A stretch of 64,000 nt of DNA. Source: Pseudomonas fluorescens (lineage in GTDB: Bacteria; Pseudomonadota; Gammaproteobacteria; Pseudomonadales; Pseudomonadaceae). The notes under the pieces were generated by a model, which was given only the letters and a program-made list of their open reading frames with translations, did no database searches and was not told the DNA's origin. Of this stretch, positions 16,557 to 23,887 are shown one piece after another. The position numbers were made by a program, and so were the translations under genes. The DNA is taken from positions 129,510 to 193,509 of the forward strand of contig NZ_CABVHK010000015.1 in NCBI RefSeq assembly GCF_902497785.1. Reading direction: 5' to 3'. Every line of letters begins with the position of its first letter. The stretch's first letter is position 1.

Positions 16557-17753
16557 TCAATAAGTAATTGCGATTGCTGGAATCTTGCGCTGAGCGATGA
16601 GGATGACGGCCTGCTTCGCGCATTCCTCAGGCATTCCGCCGGCAATAAAAGCGTCCAGCGCGGCACGGTTGATTTTCATCTTGTGTGCCTTGTCGGCCTC
16701 GCGGGCCGCTGCTTGGCGCAGAATCTCGTCGGCGGCGGCGTTGGCTCTGGCGACTTCAGCCTGCCGGGCGCGCTCGGCAGCTTCTGCTTGGCGAGCTTCA
16801 GAGTTGACGCGCTCCTGTTCGGCGCGCTGCTCGGCGGCAATGCGATTGGCCTCGGCCTGCGCCATTGCTTGCTGATGACGCTGCTCGTCTTCGATCTTCT
16901 GTTGCACCGCACGCTGCTCGGATTCGATCTTGTCCCGCGCAGCCTGGGCGGCGGCGCGCTCGGACTGTTCAGCGGCAAGCTTCAACTCCAGCTCGCGGCG
17001 ATCTGCGGCGGCTTTTGCTTCGGCTTCGCGCCTGGCTACTGCATCACGCTCGGCCTGGGCGCGCTGTTCAGCTTCTTGGCGGGCACGATCTTCTGCTTCC
17101 CGGACGATCTGGGCGTCACGCTCGCGCTGAGCCTGCGCCTCTGTTTCTGCGCGCAGCCTGACCAGTTCAGCCTGCTCCGCCTCGTACTGCTGGCGAGCGA
17201 CAAGGGCGGCGCGCAGCTTGGTCAGGGTTGATTCCTTGGTCCGTGCAGCATCGGTTTCAAACTCTTCCCAGTGCTCGCCCATCTGGATGGCTTCGACCGA
17301 AGCAATGGATTCCAGCAGAACGGCAGCGTTGATGCCGGCCAGATCCAGGGCGAAGTCAGCAATTGCCTGAACAGCATCCACCTGGCGATCTTTGCGAGCC
17401 TGCTCTGCAGCCTCCCAGTCGGTAAGAGGCTTGCGGACCTCTTCCTGCCATTCAGTTAGCAACTCACGAACCCGCTTGCGCTCGGCATCGATCTTCTTCG
17501 GCACATCTTTCAGCTCGGCGACCAGCTCTTTACCCAGGTTGTCGAGCTTGGTCTTCGATCCGGCCAGGTCGTAGGCGATAGAGCGATACGCGGCCTGACC
17601 CTTCTTGGTGGTGACGTCCGGCGCCGAGGCGTTGAACTTATCGATTTCTTCCCGGACACTTTGCAAGTAGGGGTCGAGACCGTTAGGCGCGCTGAATACT
17701 GCGAGGGCTACTTCTTTGGCTGGCAGGATCGCCAGTTGCTGTTCTGCGGACAT
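16557..17753 (-). CDS. Long coiled-coil phage protein
   Basis: A 398-residue protein. Residues about 165-340 form an Ala/Glu/Arg/Gln-rich coiled coil with frequent QAEAER-type repeats. The C-terminal 45 residues (KINRAALDAFIAGGMPEECA...) form a small conserved domain seen at the end of other phage early proteins. It sits directly upstream of the recombination pair. Role unknown; TolA-like composition is only low complexity. Confidence 0.8.
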   Translation of the reverse strand: MSAEQQLAILPAKEVALAVFSAPNGLDPYLQSVREEIDKFNASAPDVTTKKGQAAYRSIAYDLAGSKTKLDNLGKELVAELKDVPKKIDAERKRVRELLTEWQEEVRKPLTDWEAAEQARKDRQVDAVQAIADFALDLAGINAAVLLESIASVEAIQMGEHWEEFETDAARTKESTLTKLRAALVARQQYEAEQAELVRLRAETEAQAQRERDAQIVREAEDRARQEAEQRAQAERDAVARREAEAKAAADRRELELKLAAEQSERAAAQAARDKIESEQRAVQQKIEDEQRHQQAMAQAEANRIAAEQRAEQERVNSEARQAEAAERARQAEVARANAAADEILRQAAAREADKAHKMKINRAALDAFIAGGMPEECAKQAVILIAQRKIPAIAITY

Positions 17754-17796
17754 AAGGAATCCCTGCCGCGATGCACGCAGCGTTTGAAGGTGTGGG

Positions 17797-17916
17797 TTAT
17801 TGGGTGATCAGGCCGCCGAGTGCCGGGGCCAGAAGGACGATGGTGATGAACAGGAAGCCGACAAAGGCTGAGGTCCAGCGGATGGCGCGGCGCCGGGACC
17901 GCTGGCCGGTGGTCAT
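17797..17916 (-). CDS. 39-residue single-pass membrane protein
   Basis: MTTGQRSRRRAIRWTSAFVG followed by a hydrophobic segment FLFITIVLLAPALGGLI. Its ATG overlaps the stop of the upstream gene (ATGA at 17916-17913). Positive N-terminus suggests N-in topology. Unknown role. Confidence 0.6.
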   Translation of the reverse strand: MTTGQRSRRRAIRWTSAFVGFLFITIVLLAPALGGLITQ

Positions 17917-18113
17917 AACTCGACCAGTCGGCCTCTGAGGTCGGAACCCCAGTCGCCTTCCATGAATGCGGCGTTATCGCGGGCGTGAAGAGGCCAATCG
18001 CCCTTGACCGGACACTTCAGCTCGCTGACAAGAGTTTCACGTGGGCGCTTAAGAATCCCGTCCAGCGCTTCGACTTGCTCGTCGATCAGCGATTTAACCG
18101 GTGAGGTGGTCAT
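17913..18113 (-). CDS. Small hypothetical phage protein
   Basis: A 66-residue protein (MTTSPVKSLIDEQVEALDGI...). AAGGAAGG upstream; ATG overlaps the stop of the preceding gene. Unrecognised. Part of a run of five coupled small genes. Confidence 0.65.
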   Translation of the reverse strand: MTTSPVKSLIDEQVEALDGILKRPRETLVSELKCPVKGDWPLHARDNAAFMEGDWGSDLRGRLVEL

Positions 18114-18325
18114 GCTGGCCTTCCTTGTCGGCGCTCGTAAACACGGCGCAGGCGTTCGGTGTAGTGGGCTTCCTCTGTCGCCGAGATGACACTCAGCGTG
18201 CGGAAGATCAGAAGCGCGGTATTGGCCGAAGCCTTGACCGCAACGGCGGCGCATTGCGGGTCGATCATGCTTTCGACGTAGCCGTTAAGCATGCCGATCG
18301 CCAAGTCATGGTTGCTGGTGCTCAT
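18110..18325 (-). CDS. Small hypothetical phage protein
   Basis: A 71-residue, mostly helical protein (MSTSNHDLAIGMLNGYVESM...), ending in a basic tail. Four-base overlaps on both sides. Unrecognised. Confidence 0.65.
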   Translation of the reverse strand: MSTSNHDLAIGMLNGYVESMIDPQCAAVAVKASANTALLIFRTLSVISATEEAHYTERLRRVYERRQGRPA

Positions 18326-18639
18326 GCCGCCTCCCAGTCGCCGTAATCGCGATCGTCATAGTCGCAATCGTCCTCGCGGGCTGCGGCAACTTGCTCCCAC
18401 AGACGCTCCTCGATTAATTCGGCATGCAGCTCAGCAACCGCCGCGCAGCCATTCTTGCCAAGGTCCAGCGGGATGCCGTCATCGTCGCAGGTGTTGCCAG
18501 AGACGACTTCGAATTCCATTTCCTCATAGCCGTAGTAGTCGTCAGGACTCGCCCAAGAGGTCGGGTCGCCCTTCACTGAAACGCAGTGGGTGATAACGCA
18601 CTGGAGGACGTAGTCCTCGATGATCACTTCGTAAGTCAT
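18322..18639 (-). CDS. Acidic hypothetical phage protein
   Basis: A 105-residue, strongly acidic protein (YYGYEEMEFEVVSGNTCDDD). GGAGGCGACC precedes the ATG at 18639. Acidity could mimic DNA, but no family is recognised. Confidence 0.7.
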   Translation of the reverse strand: MTYEVIIEDYVLQCVITHCVSVKGDPTSWASPDDYYGYEEMEFEVVSGNTCDDDGIPLDLGKNGCAAVAELHAELIEERLWEQVAAAREDDCDYDDRDYGDWEAA

Positions 18640-18656
18640 GGTCGCCTCCGGGCGGC

Positions 18657-18992
18657 TTAGCAATTGAGGCCGCCATCGCTGGCGCCGTACTCCCAATCGG
18701 AAATGTCATCAAGCGGGTTTCTATCGTCCCAGTCTTTATCCGACCTCCGACTGGCTGGCACACCGTCGTAGCTGTCTGCGCGACCAATAAGACGATCTGC
18801 GTATTTACCGATGTTCGAGCGCTTGTTATTAGGGTTTGCTGTCTCCCAGAAGGACTTGTCTCCACCGAACTGCTGCTTGCTCGCCTTGCAGGCTTTTGAG
18901 CAAAACCTTGCCCAACCTCGTTTGCGGTCAGCGATTCGCGCACTGAAGGTGCCTTTGCACCATGCGCAACTCACTTCAACTGTTGCGGCCAT
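18657..18992 (-). CDS. Small zinc-finger-like phage protein
   Basis: A 111-residue protein with CAWCKGTF (Cys10, Cys13) and FCSKACKASK (Cys32, Cys36), a likely zinc-binding treble-clef. The rest is polar. Unknown role. Confidence 0.7.
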   Translation of the reverse strand: MAATVEVSCAWCKGTFSARIADRKRGWARFCSKACKASKQQFGGDKSFWETANPNNKRSNIGKYADRLIGRADSYDGVPASRRSDKDWDDRNPLDDISDWEYGASDGGLNC

Positions 18993-19013
18993 GGCGACCT
19001 CCAGTGTTTGGGG

Positions 19014-19295
19014 TTAGGCGGCTTTCGGTTCGTCTTTGTCGTACTCCTCGCCGCAGAACATGCAGTAGCTGCCGAGCATCGACATGTCCTGCTTCTTGCG
19101 CTGGAACCCGTCGCCTTTCTTCTTGGGCACTTCGTACTCGATGTGCAGGTTCAACTTGTTCTTCATGCTCACGGTGCCGCCCAAGATCCAGGCGAACCCT
19201 TGCAGCTCGACAGAGAAGTCGCGTGAGCCTTCTGGCAGCTTGGCGCGAATCTTTTCCTTTGCTGATGCTTCAACTTCACTGGCGCAGTTGCACAT
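19014..19295 (-). CDS. Small Cys-rich phage protein
   Basis: A 93-residue protein starting MCNCASEVEASAKEKI and ending with CMFCGEEYDKDEPKAA. The CxC and CxxC pairs may bind a metal. AGAGGAAATACCC precedes the ATG. Unrecognised. Confidence 0.7.
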   Translation of the reverse strand: MCNCASEVEASAKEKIRAKLPEGSRDFSVELQGFAWILGGTVSMKNKLNLHIEYEVPKKKGDGFQRKKQDMSMLGSYCMFCGEEYDKDEPKAA

Positions 19296-19392
19296 GGGTA
19301 TTTCCTCTGTGGGTTCACCTGTATTCGTCAACACTCATGCCTCCCGCTGGTTGCCGTTGGGCGCGAGCTGTGTCGGTGGGTAATGTTGAGAG

Positions 19393-19423
19393 CGGTGAGC
19401 CTTAAATCTCATAAGGCTCACCG
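19393..19423. other. Perfect 12-bp hairpin in an intergenic region
   Basis: cggtgagcctta / taaggctcaccg around a 7-nt loop, without a T-tract. With the larger inverted repeat at 19478, it occupies a 378-bp gap (19296-19673) that has no gene I can support. Confidence 0.5.
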
Positions 19424-19477
19424 TGATGCGTTTAATCGTTGATGCAGGGGGCCGCGTTGCGCGGTGCAGAATTCGTC

Positions 19478-19561
19478 CGCATCGGTCTGCACTCACCCAA
19501 GCTACTTATGGGCGGCCTGCCAGCCACGTTATGGCAGTAACGCTGAGTGCAGACCGATGCG
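19478..19561. ncRNA. Candidate structured RNA: 18-bp perfect inverted repeat with inner hairpin
   Basis: Arms cgcatcggtctgcactca (19478-19495) and tgagtgcagaccgatgcg (19544-19561) are perfect complements, 48 bp apart. The spacer holds a smaller stem (ctgcca...tggcag). The repeat has no T-tract and is not a terminator. It may be a processing site, a small RNA or a protein-binding site in the leftward early transcript. Confidence 0.35.
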
Positions 19562-19673
19562 CTCTCTCAGAGAGGATCGGGTGGGTTCAAGGCAGCTTTC
19601 AGCGTGACCACCCACGCTCTCAACCATCGCTGCATAAGGGCAGTTTTCGTCAGGCGGACGTGGCGCTGGCTGG

Positions 19674-20189
19674 TCAGTGAAATACGACGGCGCCGTTATC
19701 TGCGGCGAGGTCGAAAGCAACTCGCCACTCCTGGTATTTCTCCCAGAAGTAGCCACCTACTGCCTCAGCCCTTTCGGCGAACTCGGCGTAATCCTTGGCA
19801 AGCTTCGCACTTACCACCGGGCCGATCGTGCCTTCACAGTCGCTGAAGTTGATCTGCTCAGCGAAAGGTCCCTCGCCGCCACCCCAGCAAGAAACGCAGT
19901 GGCTTTCAACCTGACTCCCGTACTGCTCGCGCATTTCAGCTGGGTAACCCGCGAGCTTCGCCAGATCCTCGCGCCAAGCGCTGTAGGTGCCGTAGCCAGT
20001 GCTGAGGCCTGAACACTCGCCGTCGGTGCGGTAAGCCATTCCTTCAGTAAGGCCTTCAGTCCGCCCTGGAAAGTCCTCGTTGCTGTAGAACGTGGTGTGG
20101 TTGTCATAATCGACCAGCTCGCCATCGCTATCGCGATCGGCGTCAGGCGCCTCCACAAGCTTGCTGTAAGCCGTGATATCCAATCCCAT
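19674..20189 (-). CDS. Hypothetical phage protein (MGLDITAYS type)
   Basis: A 171-residue protein starting MGLDITAYSKLVEAPDADRD. GAGGG lies six bases upstream of ATG 20189; the longer frame overlaps its neighbour and was dropped. Proteins opening MGLDI.AY are frequent in phage early regions, without a known function. Contains HCVSCWGGGEGP. Confidence 0.75.
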   Translation of the reverse strand: MGLDITAYSKLVEAPDADRDSDGELVDYDNHTTFYSNEDFPGRTEGLTEGMAYRTDGECSGLSTGYGTYSAWREDLAKLAGYPAEMREQYGSQVESHCVSCWGGGEGPFAEQINFSDCEGTIGPVVSAKLAKDYAEFAERAEAVGGYFWEKYQEWRVAFDLAADNGAVVFH

Positions 20190-20250
20190 CGTCTTGCCCT
20201 CGGTTGTTTTCCCAATGCACCCGTCACCAGGTGCATCAGGAAAAGGTCCG

Positions 20251-20505
20251 TCATGCTGCGAACAGCTCTTGCTGACCCGGCTGAGGGGTGCAGCGCTGGA
20301 TGCCTGCGCCAATGGCTGACTCAAGAAGGTTGGCGTCCTGCTCCAACTCTGGGCAGTTGCCTGCAAGCTCACTAATAGCGCTGCGAAGCGCGCCTGCTTC
20401 GCTTTGCAAGGAAGGGATCACGATGCTGTGCATATTGCCGATCGTGCGCAGATCAAGGCTGCATTCCCGGCAGAGTCGGATGTAGTCGAGCATGTACTTG
20501 GGCAT
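20251..20505 (-). CDS. Small hypothetical phage protein
   Basis: An 84-residue, helical protein (MPKYMLDYIRLCRECSLDLR...). GGAGACAACAAC precedes the ATG at 20505. First well-supported gene of the leftward early operon after PL. Confidence 0.7.
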   Translation of the reverse strand: MPKYMLDYIRLCRECSLDLRTIGNMHSIVIPSLQSEAGALRSAISELAGNCPELEQDANLLESAIGAGIQRCTPQPGQQELFAA

Positions 20506-20702
20506 GTTGTTGTCTCCTTTGATTTCCAATGCCGCCTCATCGAAGCGGCATCAGTAAATCTGTGGAGCCCGGCCTCGCTACTGGCGACAGGTCGGGATAT
20601 TGCGTTAGCGGTGTTGGCCCGTTGCCCGCTACTGATTGCAGGGCTGGCCGATCGTCTTCGTTGGTTGGCGGTGAGCTTCCTCCCCATGGCGTCAATCAGC
20701 AT
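20418..20702 (-). CDS. Arg-rich ORF in the PL leader, possible N-like antiterminator (doubtful)
   Basis: A 94-codon frame starting MLIDAMGRKLTANQRRRSAS, with AAGGCG five bases before the ATG. Arg-rich N-terminus, location between a boxA (21028-21017) and the first early genes, and lack of another candidate fit an N-type protein. Against: its last 30 codons overlap the better-supported gene at 20505 and look like a shadow. The rest of the 20706-21140 stretch holds only PL, OL and boxA. Confidence 0.3.
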   Translation of the reverse strand: MLIDAMGRKLTANQRRRSASPAISSGQRANTANAISRPVASSEAGLHRFTDAASMRRHWKSKETTTCPSTCSTTSDSAGNAALICARSAICTAS

Positions 20703-21016
20703 CTGTTCGCCTTGGATCACGGGTCCCTACAACATGCACGCTGCAGCTCGTTTGCCCGGTTAGGTGGGCAGGGTGCATGAGGTCCGGCGTTCCCAGCCGA
20801 GGCTATCGGGATCGCTAATTCAATTCGTTGCCTCTCCCTTCTGCCGCTGGGATTCGCGGTTTGCATTGCTTGCCGGGTCACTCACTCGGTTAAGGCGTTT
20901 CACCATCGATCAGCCGTACAGGGTGTTCCTGTCGTGGGCGGGCTTTCTGACCCGTCTGATCGCCGGTCGCCGGTAGAGGCAATGCGGTCTGTTGGTATTT
21001 CTGTATTTCGCTGAGC

Positions 21017-21028
21017 TGTTAAAGAGCG
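21017..21028 (-). promoter_or_regulatory. boxA antitermination element (CGCTCTTTAACA)
   Basis: On the leftward transcript the sequence reads CGCTCTTTAACA, matching the rRNA/nut boxA consensus. It is about 45 nt downstream of the inferred PL start, the position of nutL in lambdoid phages. Confidence 0.55.
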
Positions 21029-21079
21029 CAGACCCTTTCGAGGCCCTTCGCAGTGGTTGTGTGTCGCTGCGATGGGTGA

Positions 21080-21109
21080 ACATTACCGCCGGTATTGATA
21101 GTAGGTCAA
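21080..21109 (-). promoter_or_regulatory. PL, leftward early promoter
   Basis: TTGACC (21109-21104) and TAATGT (21085-21080) with 18-bp spacing, overlapping both OL operator copies. It drives the leftward early operon. Confidence 0.55.
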
Positions 21110-21122
21110 TACCTCCGGTAAT
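21082..21122. promoter_or_regulatory. OL: two repressor operator copies
   Basis: attaccgccggtattg (21082-21097) and caatacctccggtaat (21107-21122), inverted to each other and matching the OR sites at 23824-23887. Consensus ATTACCGCCGGTATTG. They cover PL. Confidence 0.7.
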
Positions 21123-21140
21123 TTATTTTTGATTAGGCGT

Positions 21141-21165
21141 AAAAAAGCCCGCGTATGGGCGGGCT
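21141..21165 (-). terminator. Leftward terminator of the immunity-region genes
   Basis: AGCCCGC/GCGGGCT stem followed by TTTTTT on the minus strand, 15 bp after the DUF1654 stop and upstream of PL, isolating the two transcripts. Confidence 0.85.
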
Positions 21166-21179
21166 CTCTCAGCGCGTTC

Positions 21180-21431
21180 TTAATCTTCTTTGGGGACGGT
21201 CCAGAAGATGTGGACGTGGCCGTCGTCGCGATGGGCGAGGGTGACGTTGTCGTTTTCGGCGATCTCAGCAAGCATTTGATCCCAGTCCTCTGGTGAATCG
21301 TTTGCTGATCGCTCCAGCAGGGCTGACTTGGCCACCTGCGAGCGTGGATTGTTGATCACGCGCTGAATGCGCATGCCCAGCAATTCGTAGGATGTTGGTT
21401 CTTTCGGTGCCTGGGACTTCTGCTTTGCCAT
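21180..21431 (-). CDS. DUF1654 family protein, probably SOS-regulated
   Basis: An 83-residue protein. The TSYELLGMRIQRVINNPRSQ block is the hallmark of DUF1654, a Pseudomonas/phage family without assigned function. GGAGGG precedes the ATG at 21431. A canonical LexA box (21452-21467) and a LexA2-like palindrome (21498-21519) lie directly upstream, so it is likely induced by DNA damage. It is the last gene before a terminator. Confidence 0.85.
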   Translation of the reverse strand: MAKQKSQAPKEPTSYELLGMRIQRVINNPRSQVAKSALLERSANDSPEDWDQMLAEIAENDNVTLAHRDDGHVHIFWTVPKED

Positions 21432-21451
21432 GGGTAACCCTCCTTGATGAA

Positions 21452-21467
21452 CTGTACGGATAAACAG
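21452..21467. promoter_or_regulatory. LexA box (CTG-N10-CAG) upstream of DUF1654
   Basis: ctgtacggataaacag; on the coding strand CTGTTTATCCGTACAG, with the CTGT-N8-ACAG core of gammaproteobacterial LexA sites, 21 bp before the ATG. Confidence 0.6.
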
Positions 21468-21497
21468 TATTTCATGCTCATCGGAAGGGCAAGCTGA

Positions 21498-21519
21498 AAA
21501 GAGTACATATGTACTCTTT
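21498..21519. promoter_or_regulatory. Perfect 22-bp palindrome, LexA2-like (AGTACATATGTACT core)
   Basis: aaagagtacat/atgtactcttt is a perfect 22-bp palindrome 67 bp upstream of DUF1654 and between it and the SecB-like gene. Its core is nearly that at 10198. Confidence 0.55.
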
Positions 21520-21565
21520 CGAATCGCAGGCAGTAAAAAGCCCGGCACTTGGCCGGGCGATGGGA

Positions 21566-21997
21566 TCAGTCGAGCTCTAGATCAGAAGGCTCACCGTCAG
21601 GGACGTAATCTTCAGGCTCAATGATTTTCGGCTGGAGATAATATTCGCCCCAAGGGCACCGTCCAGTAACCGTGGCAAGGTGATCCCTCATTGCGCCGTA
21701 CACAATATTTGGCCCGCTTTGGGTTATCAATCTCGCCTGCTCATCCTCATCGAGATCGGCGTCTACGCTGAAATTGGCAACCCCAAAGGCAGAGATGGTG
21801 TACCGATCTGCAGCAATCTCGCCATCCAAGTTAAGTCTCATCCCAAGCTGATACTGGTTATCGTCAGTCTTGTGAAGCAGCATCTTGATGGTGGGCTCAG
21901 TAGGTGATTCCAGTGCCCTTGGATCAAATTCTGGATTCGAGTTGATTGATATTTCTGGGTAAAACAAGTGGTTAAGCGTAAATTTCGCGCGCTTCAT
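21566..21997 (-). CDS. SecB-like chaperone of a toxin-antitoxin-chaperone module
   Basis: A 143-residue protein. The C-terminal half (SGPNIVYGAMRDHLATVTGR, then CPWGEYYLQP) follows the SecB pattern CPN-I-L-F...AR...I..L..RG-F-P...L.P. Beta-rich N-terminus as in SecB. Its start overlaps the antitoxin gene by 26 bp. In TAC systems such a chaperone binds the antitoxin C-terminus and protects it from proteolysis. Assignment rests on motif reading and gene order; the third position after toxin and antitoxin is as in HigBA-SecB modules. Confidence 0.72.
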   Translation of the reverse strand: MKRAKFTLNHLFYPEISINSNPEFDPRALESPTEPTIKMLLHKTDDNQYQLGMRLNLDGEIAADRYTISAFGVANFSVDADLDEDEQARLITQSGPNIVYGAMRDHLATVTGRCPWGEYYLQPKIIEPEDYVPDGEPSDLELD

Positions 21998-22385
21998 TTT
22001 TCATCTCATCCAGAAAACTTGAAATATCAATTCTCTCTTGTGGCCGTACTACGGGCTTAGGTACTGCTTGTGCTTGAGGAAGACAGTTGAAATGTTCGAG
22101 CCACCGTACGCTTGCCTCAGCATCAGCCACGTGGATATGTATCCTTCCGCCAAGAGAGTGAGTGATCTTAACCATCGATTCGATGGTGAAATTAGCATCG
22201 CCTCTCATTGCCTTTGTAATGTACGCCGGACTAGTTTCCATGCGCTCGGCCAGCATGGCATTGTTAACGCCCTTCGCGTTCATCAGGCGAGTAATGCCGC
22301 CTACGAATTCGAGCTTGGCCTGCTCCTGGCAGAACAGTCGGGTCTTCCTGAGCTCAGCGATTCTTTCCTTGAACGATTTGCCCAT
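21972..22385 (-). CDS. HigA-like antitoxin (XRE HTH) of the TAC module
   Basis: A 137-residue protein. HTH at about 45-70 (MLAERMETSPAYITKAMRGD) followed by FTIESMVKITHSLGGRIHI, as in HigA-type antitoxins. A 50-residue tail after the HTH, Pro-rich then amphipathic (ERIDISSFLDEMKNEAREIY), is where TAC antitoxins carry their chaperone-dependence element. It lies 2 bp after the toxin gene and overlaps the SecB-like gene. It should repress the module through the palindrome at 22820. Confidence 0.82.
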   Translation of the reverse strand: MGKSFKERIAELRKTRLFCQEQAKLEFVGGITRLMNAKGVNNAMLAERMETSPAYITKAMRGDANFTIESMVKITHSLGGRIHIHVADAEASVRWLEHFNCLPQAQAVPKPVVRPQERIDISSFLDEMKNEAREIYA

Positions 22386-22387
22386 CT

Positions 22388-22795
22388 CTATTCCTCCTCA
22401 ATGAACTTAAGGCTATTCAGAGCCTTGCTCCGCGCGTAAGTCTCTTTGACGCGTATCGCTCTCTGAATTTCTCGCCTTGGGGTCTTCTGGCTTTTCTTTA
22501 CGACTCCATGGGTGCAGACGATGATTTTGTCGTCGTCTTCAAACCAAAAAAACCGCAGCCGACCCTTTATGTACTCGTAAATCTTCTCACCCTGATCGAC
22601 GTAATGGCATTGAGCTGTGTTGAATGCTTCTGGACCAAGCTTGCTGTGCCGCTCCATCATGACGATCAGGCCATTAATGTTGGCCTCGAATCCCGGGCCT
22701 ACCTCATCCATGAAAATTTCGACCTGTGACCGGCCGTCCTGTTCCATCGGTGACGTGATCTGCCAACGGTGAGAGAAGTGAATTTTGAGATTCAC
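22388..22795 (-). CDS. HigB/RelE-like toxin of the TAC module
   Basis: A 135-residue protein. The C-terminal half (RLRFFWFEDDDKIIVCTHGV, then VKKSQKTPRREIQRAIRVKE) is the RelE/HigB ribonuclease pattern, with a basic segment after the last beta-strands. Start is GTG at 22795, 24 bp from a palindromic operator; an internal ATG at 22747 has no SD. Toxin-first order is typical of HigBA. Would cleave mRNA at the ribosome when unrestrained. Confidence 0.8.
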   Translation of the reverse strand: MNLKIHFSHRWQITSPMEQDGRSQVEIFMDEVGPGFEANINGLIVMMERHSKLGPEAFNTAQCHYVDQGEKIYEYIKGRLRFFWFEDDDKIIVCTHGVVKKSQKTPRREIQRAIRVKETYARSKALNSLKFIEEE

Positions 22796-22819
22796 GGCTC
22801 TACAGGACCGGACCGAACA

Positions 22820-22835
22820 TTAACCTATAGGTTAA
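22820..22835. promoter_or_regulatory. Perfect palindrome TTAACCTATAGGTTAA, candidate TAC operator
   Basis: A 16-bp perfect palindrome 25 bp upstream of the toxin GTG, where the antitoxin would autorepress. The remaining gap to the repressor stop (22836-22993) shows nothing else. Confidence 0.6.
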
Positions 22836-22993
22836 CTTGGGTATAGAGGATAAACAGTCAGGTTGCTTGGTTTTTTCTATGCATTCCATGCTTGTTTTCT
22901 ACTTGTCAATAGTCAGTGTGGATGTCACGAGCTGTTTAGCTCGGCGAGCAGTGCCGTTCATCGCTGTTATCAAAGCAAGCGGAGGTGGGGTCA

Positions 22994-23812
22994 TTAGAGA
23001 TCACCACCGCGCCATATGACGCGGCCGATGATCCGGTGCTCGTTGATCTCGCTGCGTGATAGCAGTAGATCGGGATACTCGTCCTTGTCTTCGTTATCGC
23101 TGCGGATGATCCAACCGCCCAGAGGGCTCTGCACCAGGCGCTTAACAATTGCACCTTTATCCGCGCTCGCCATCACGAAGATTTGCCCGTCAGCCGGCTC
23201 CGCACGTGACTTGTCCACCAGCAGCACGTCGTGGTCATCAATGGTCGGCCACATGCTTTCGCCGTCTGCATAGATGACGATCAGGTTCTTCGGGTTCACG
23301 CCCTTGATGCGCAGCCACTCCCGCTTGAATGCCAGGGTAGCGACTGATTCGACGTGAGGGTTTTCATGGCCGAATCCGGCTGCGGCTTTCGCGGAATACT
23401 GCGGAATGAACGCATAGCGGTCGTTTCCAATCTCGCCTTCCGCTGGAAGAGGGGAGTTATCAGTCTGCCCCCTGAGCAGCACTGCCTGCGCCTCGGTCCC
23501 CAGCCGCCCGTAGTCGGTAGGCGGCAAATGAAGCGTCATCGATTCCAGCTGCTTAGCAAGCTCGGGACTGAACTCTGATACAGGAACCTGCAGCATTCTG
23601 GCAAAGACCACTGCTGCTTTCAGGCTCAAGGCTGTACGGCGATTCATGAAGTGACTGACCGCGCCTTGCGTCACGCCATCACCCAGTTCGGCGGCAATTT
23701 TTTCCTGGGTTAGTTTTAGCGACGCGCGCTTGCGCTGAAAGATCTCTTTCAGGCGGTCACTGTCCTCCAATTGCCAATCGGCAAGAGGGAGTCTTCGAGA
23801 GTCTTTAGTCAT
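22994..23812 (-). CDS. cI: Phage repressor, LexA/S24 type (CI-like)
   Basis: A 272-residue protein: HTH at about 33-60 (KLTQEKIAAELGDGVTQGAV), linker with an Ala-Gly cleavage candidate (AAAG, 143-146), and an S24 domain with Ser186 (ADGESMWPT) and Lys224 (GAIVKRLV). It should undergo RecA-stimulated self-cleavage. ATG 23812 is preferred: a TATGAT -10 ends six bases before it, giving a leaderless message like lambda cI. A TTG two codons earlier is the alternative. Confidence 0.93.
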   Translation of the reverse strand: MTKDSRRLPLADWQLEDSDRLKEIFQRKRASLKLTQEKIAAELGDGVTQGAVSHFMNRRTALSLKAAVVFARMLQVPVSEFSPELAKQLESMTLHLPPTDYGRLGTEAQAVLLRGQTDNSPLPAEGEIGNDRYAFIPQYSAKAAAGFGHENPHVESVATLAFKREWLRIKGVNPKNLIVIYADGESMWPTIDDHDVLLVDKSRAEPADGQIFVMASADKGAIVKRLVQSPLGGWIIRSDNEDKDEYPDLLLSRSEINEHRIIGRVIWRGGDL

Positions 23813-23823
23813 CCTCAAATCAT

Positions 23824-23887
23824 ATTACCTGCGGTATTCCATCAACCAATATCGCCGGTATTGACTGCGAACAATACCGGCGGTCAT
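23824..23887. promoter_or_regulatory. OR: three repressor operator copies at exact 24-bp spacing
   Basis: attacctgcggtattc (23824-23839), aatatcgccggtattg (23848-23863) and caataccggcggtcat (23872-23887). Start-to-start distances are 24 and 24 bp, as in lambda OR1-3. They lie between the divergent cI-like and Cro-like genes. Confidence 0.8.

Noticed and set aside
19529..19756. 75-codon leftward frame over the large inverted repeat
   Set aside because: Its start lies inside the 19674-20189 gene, without SD, and it reads through the palindrome arms; the repeat is better explained as structure.
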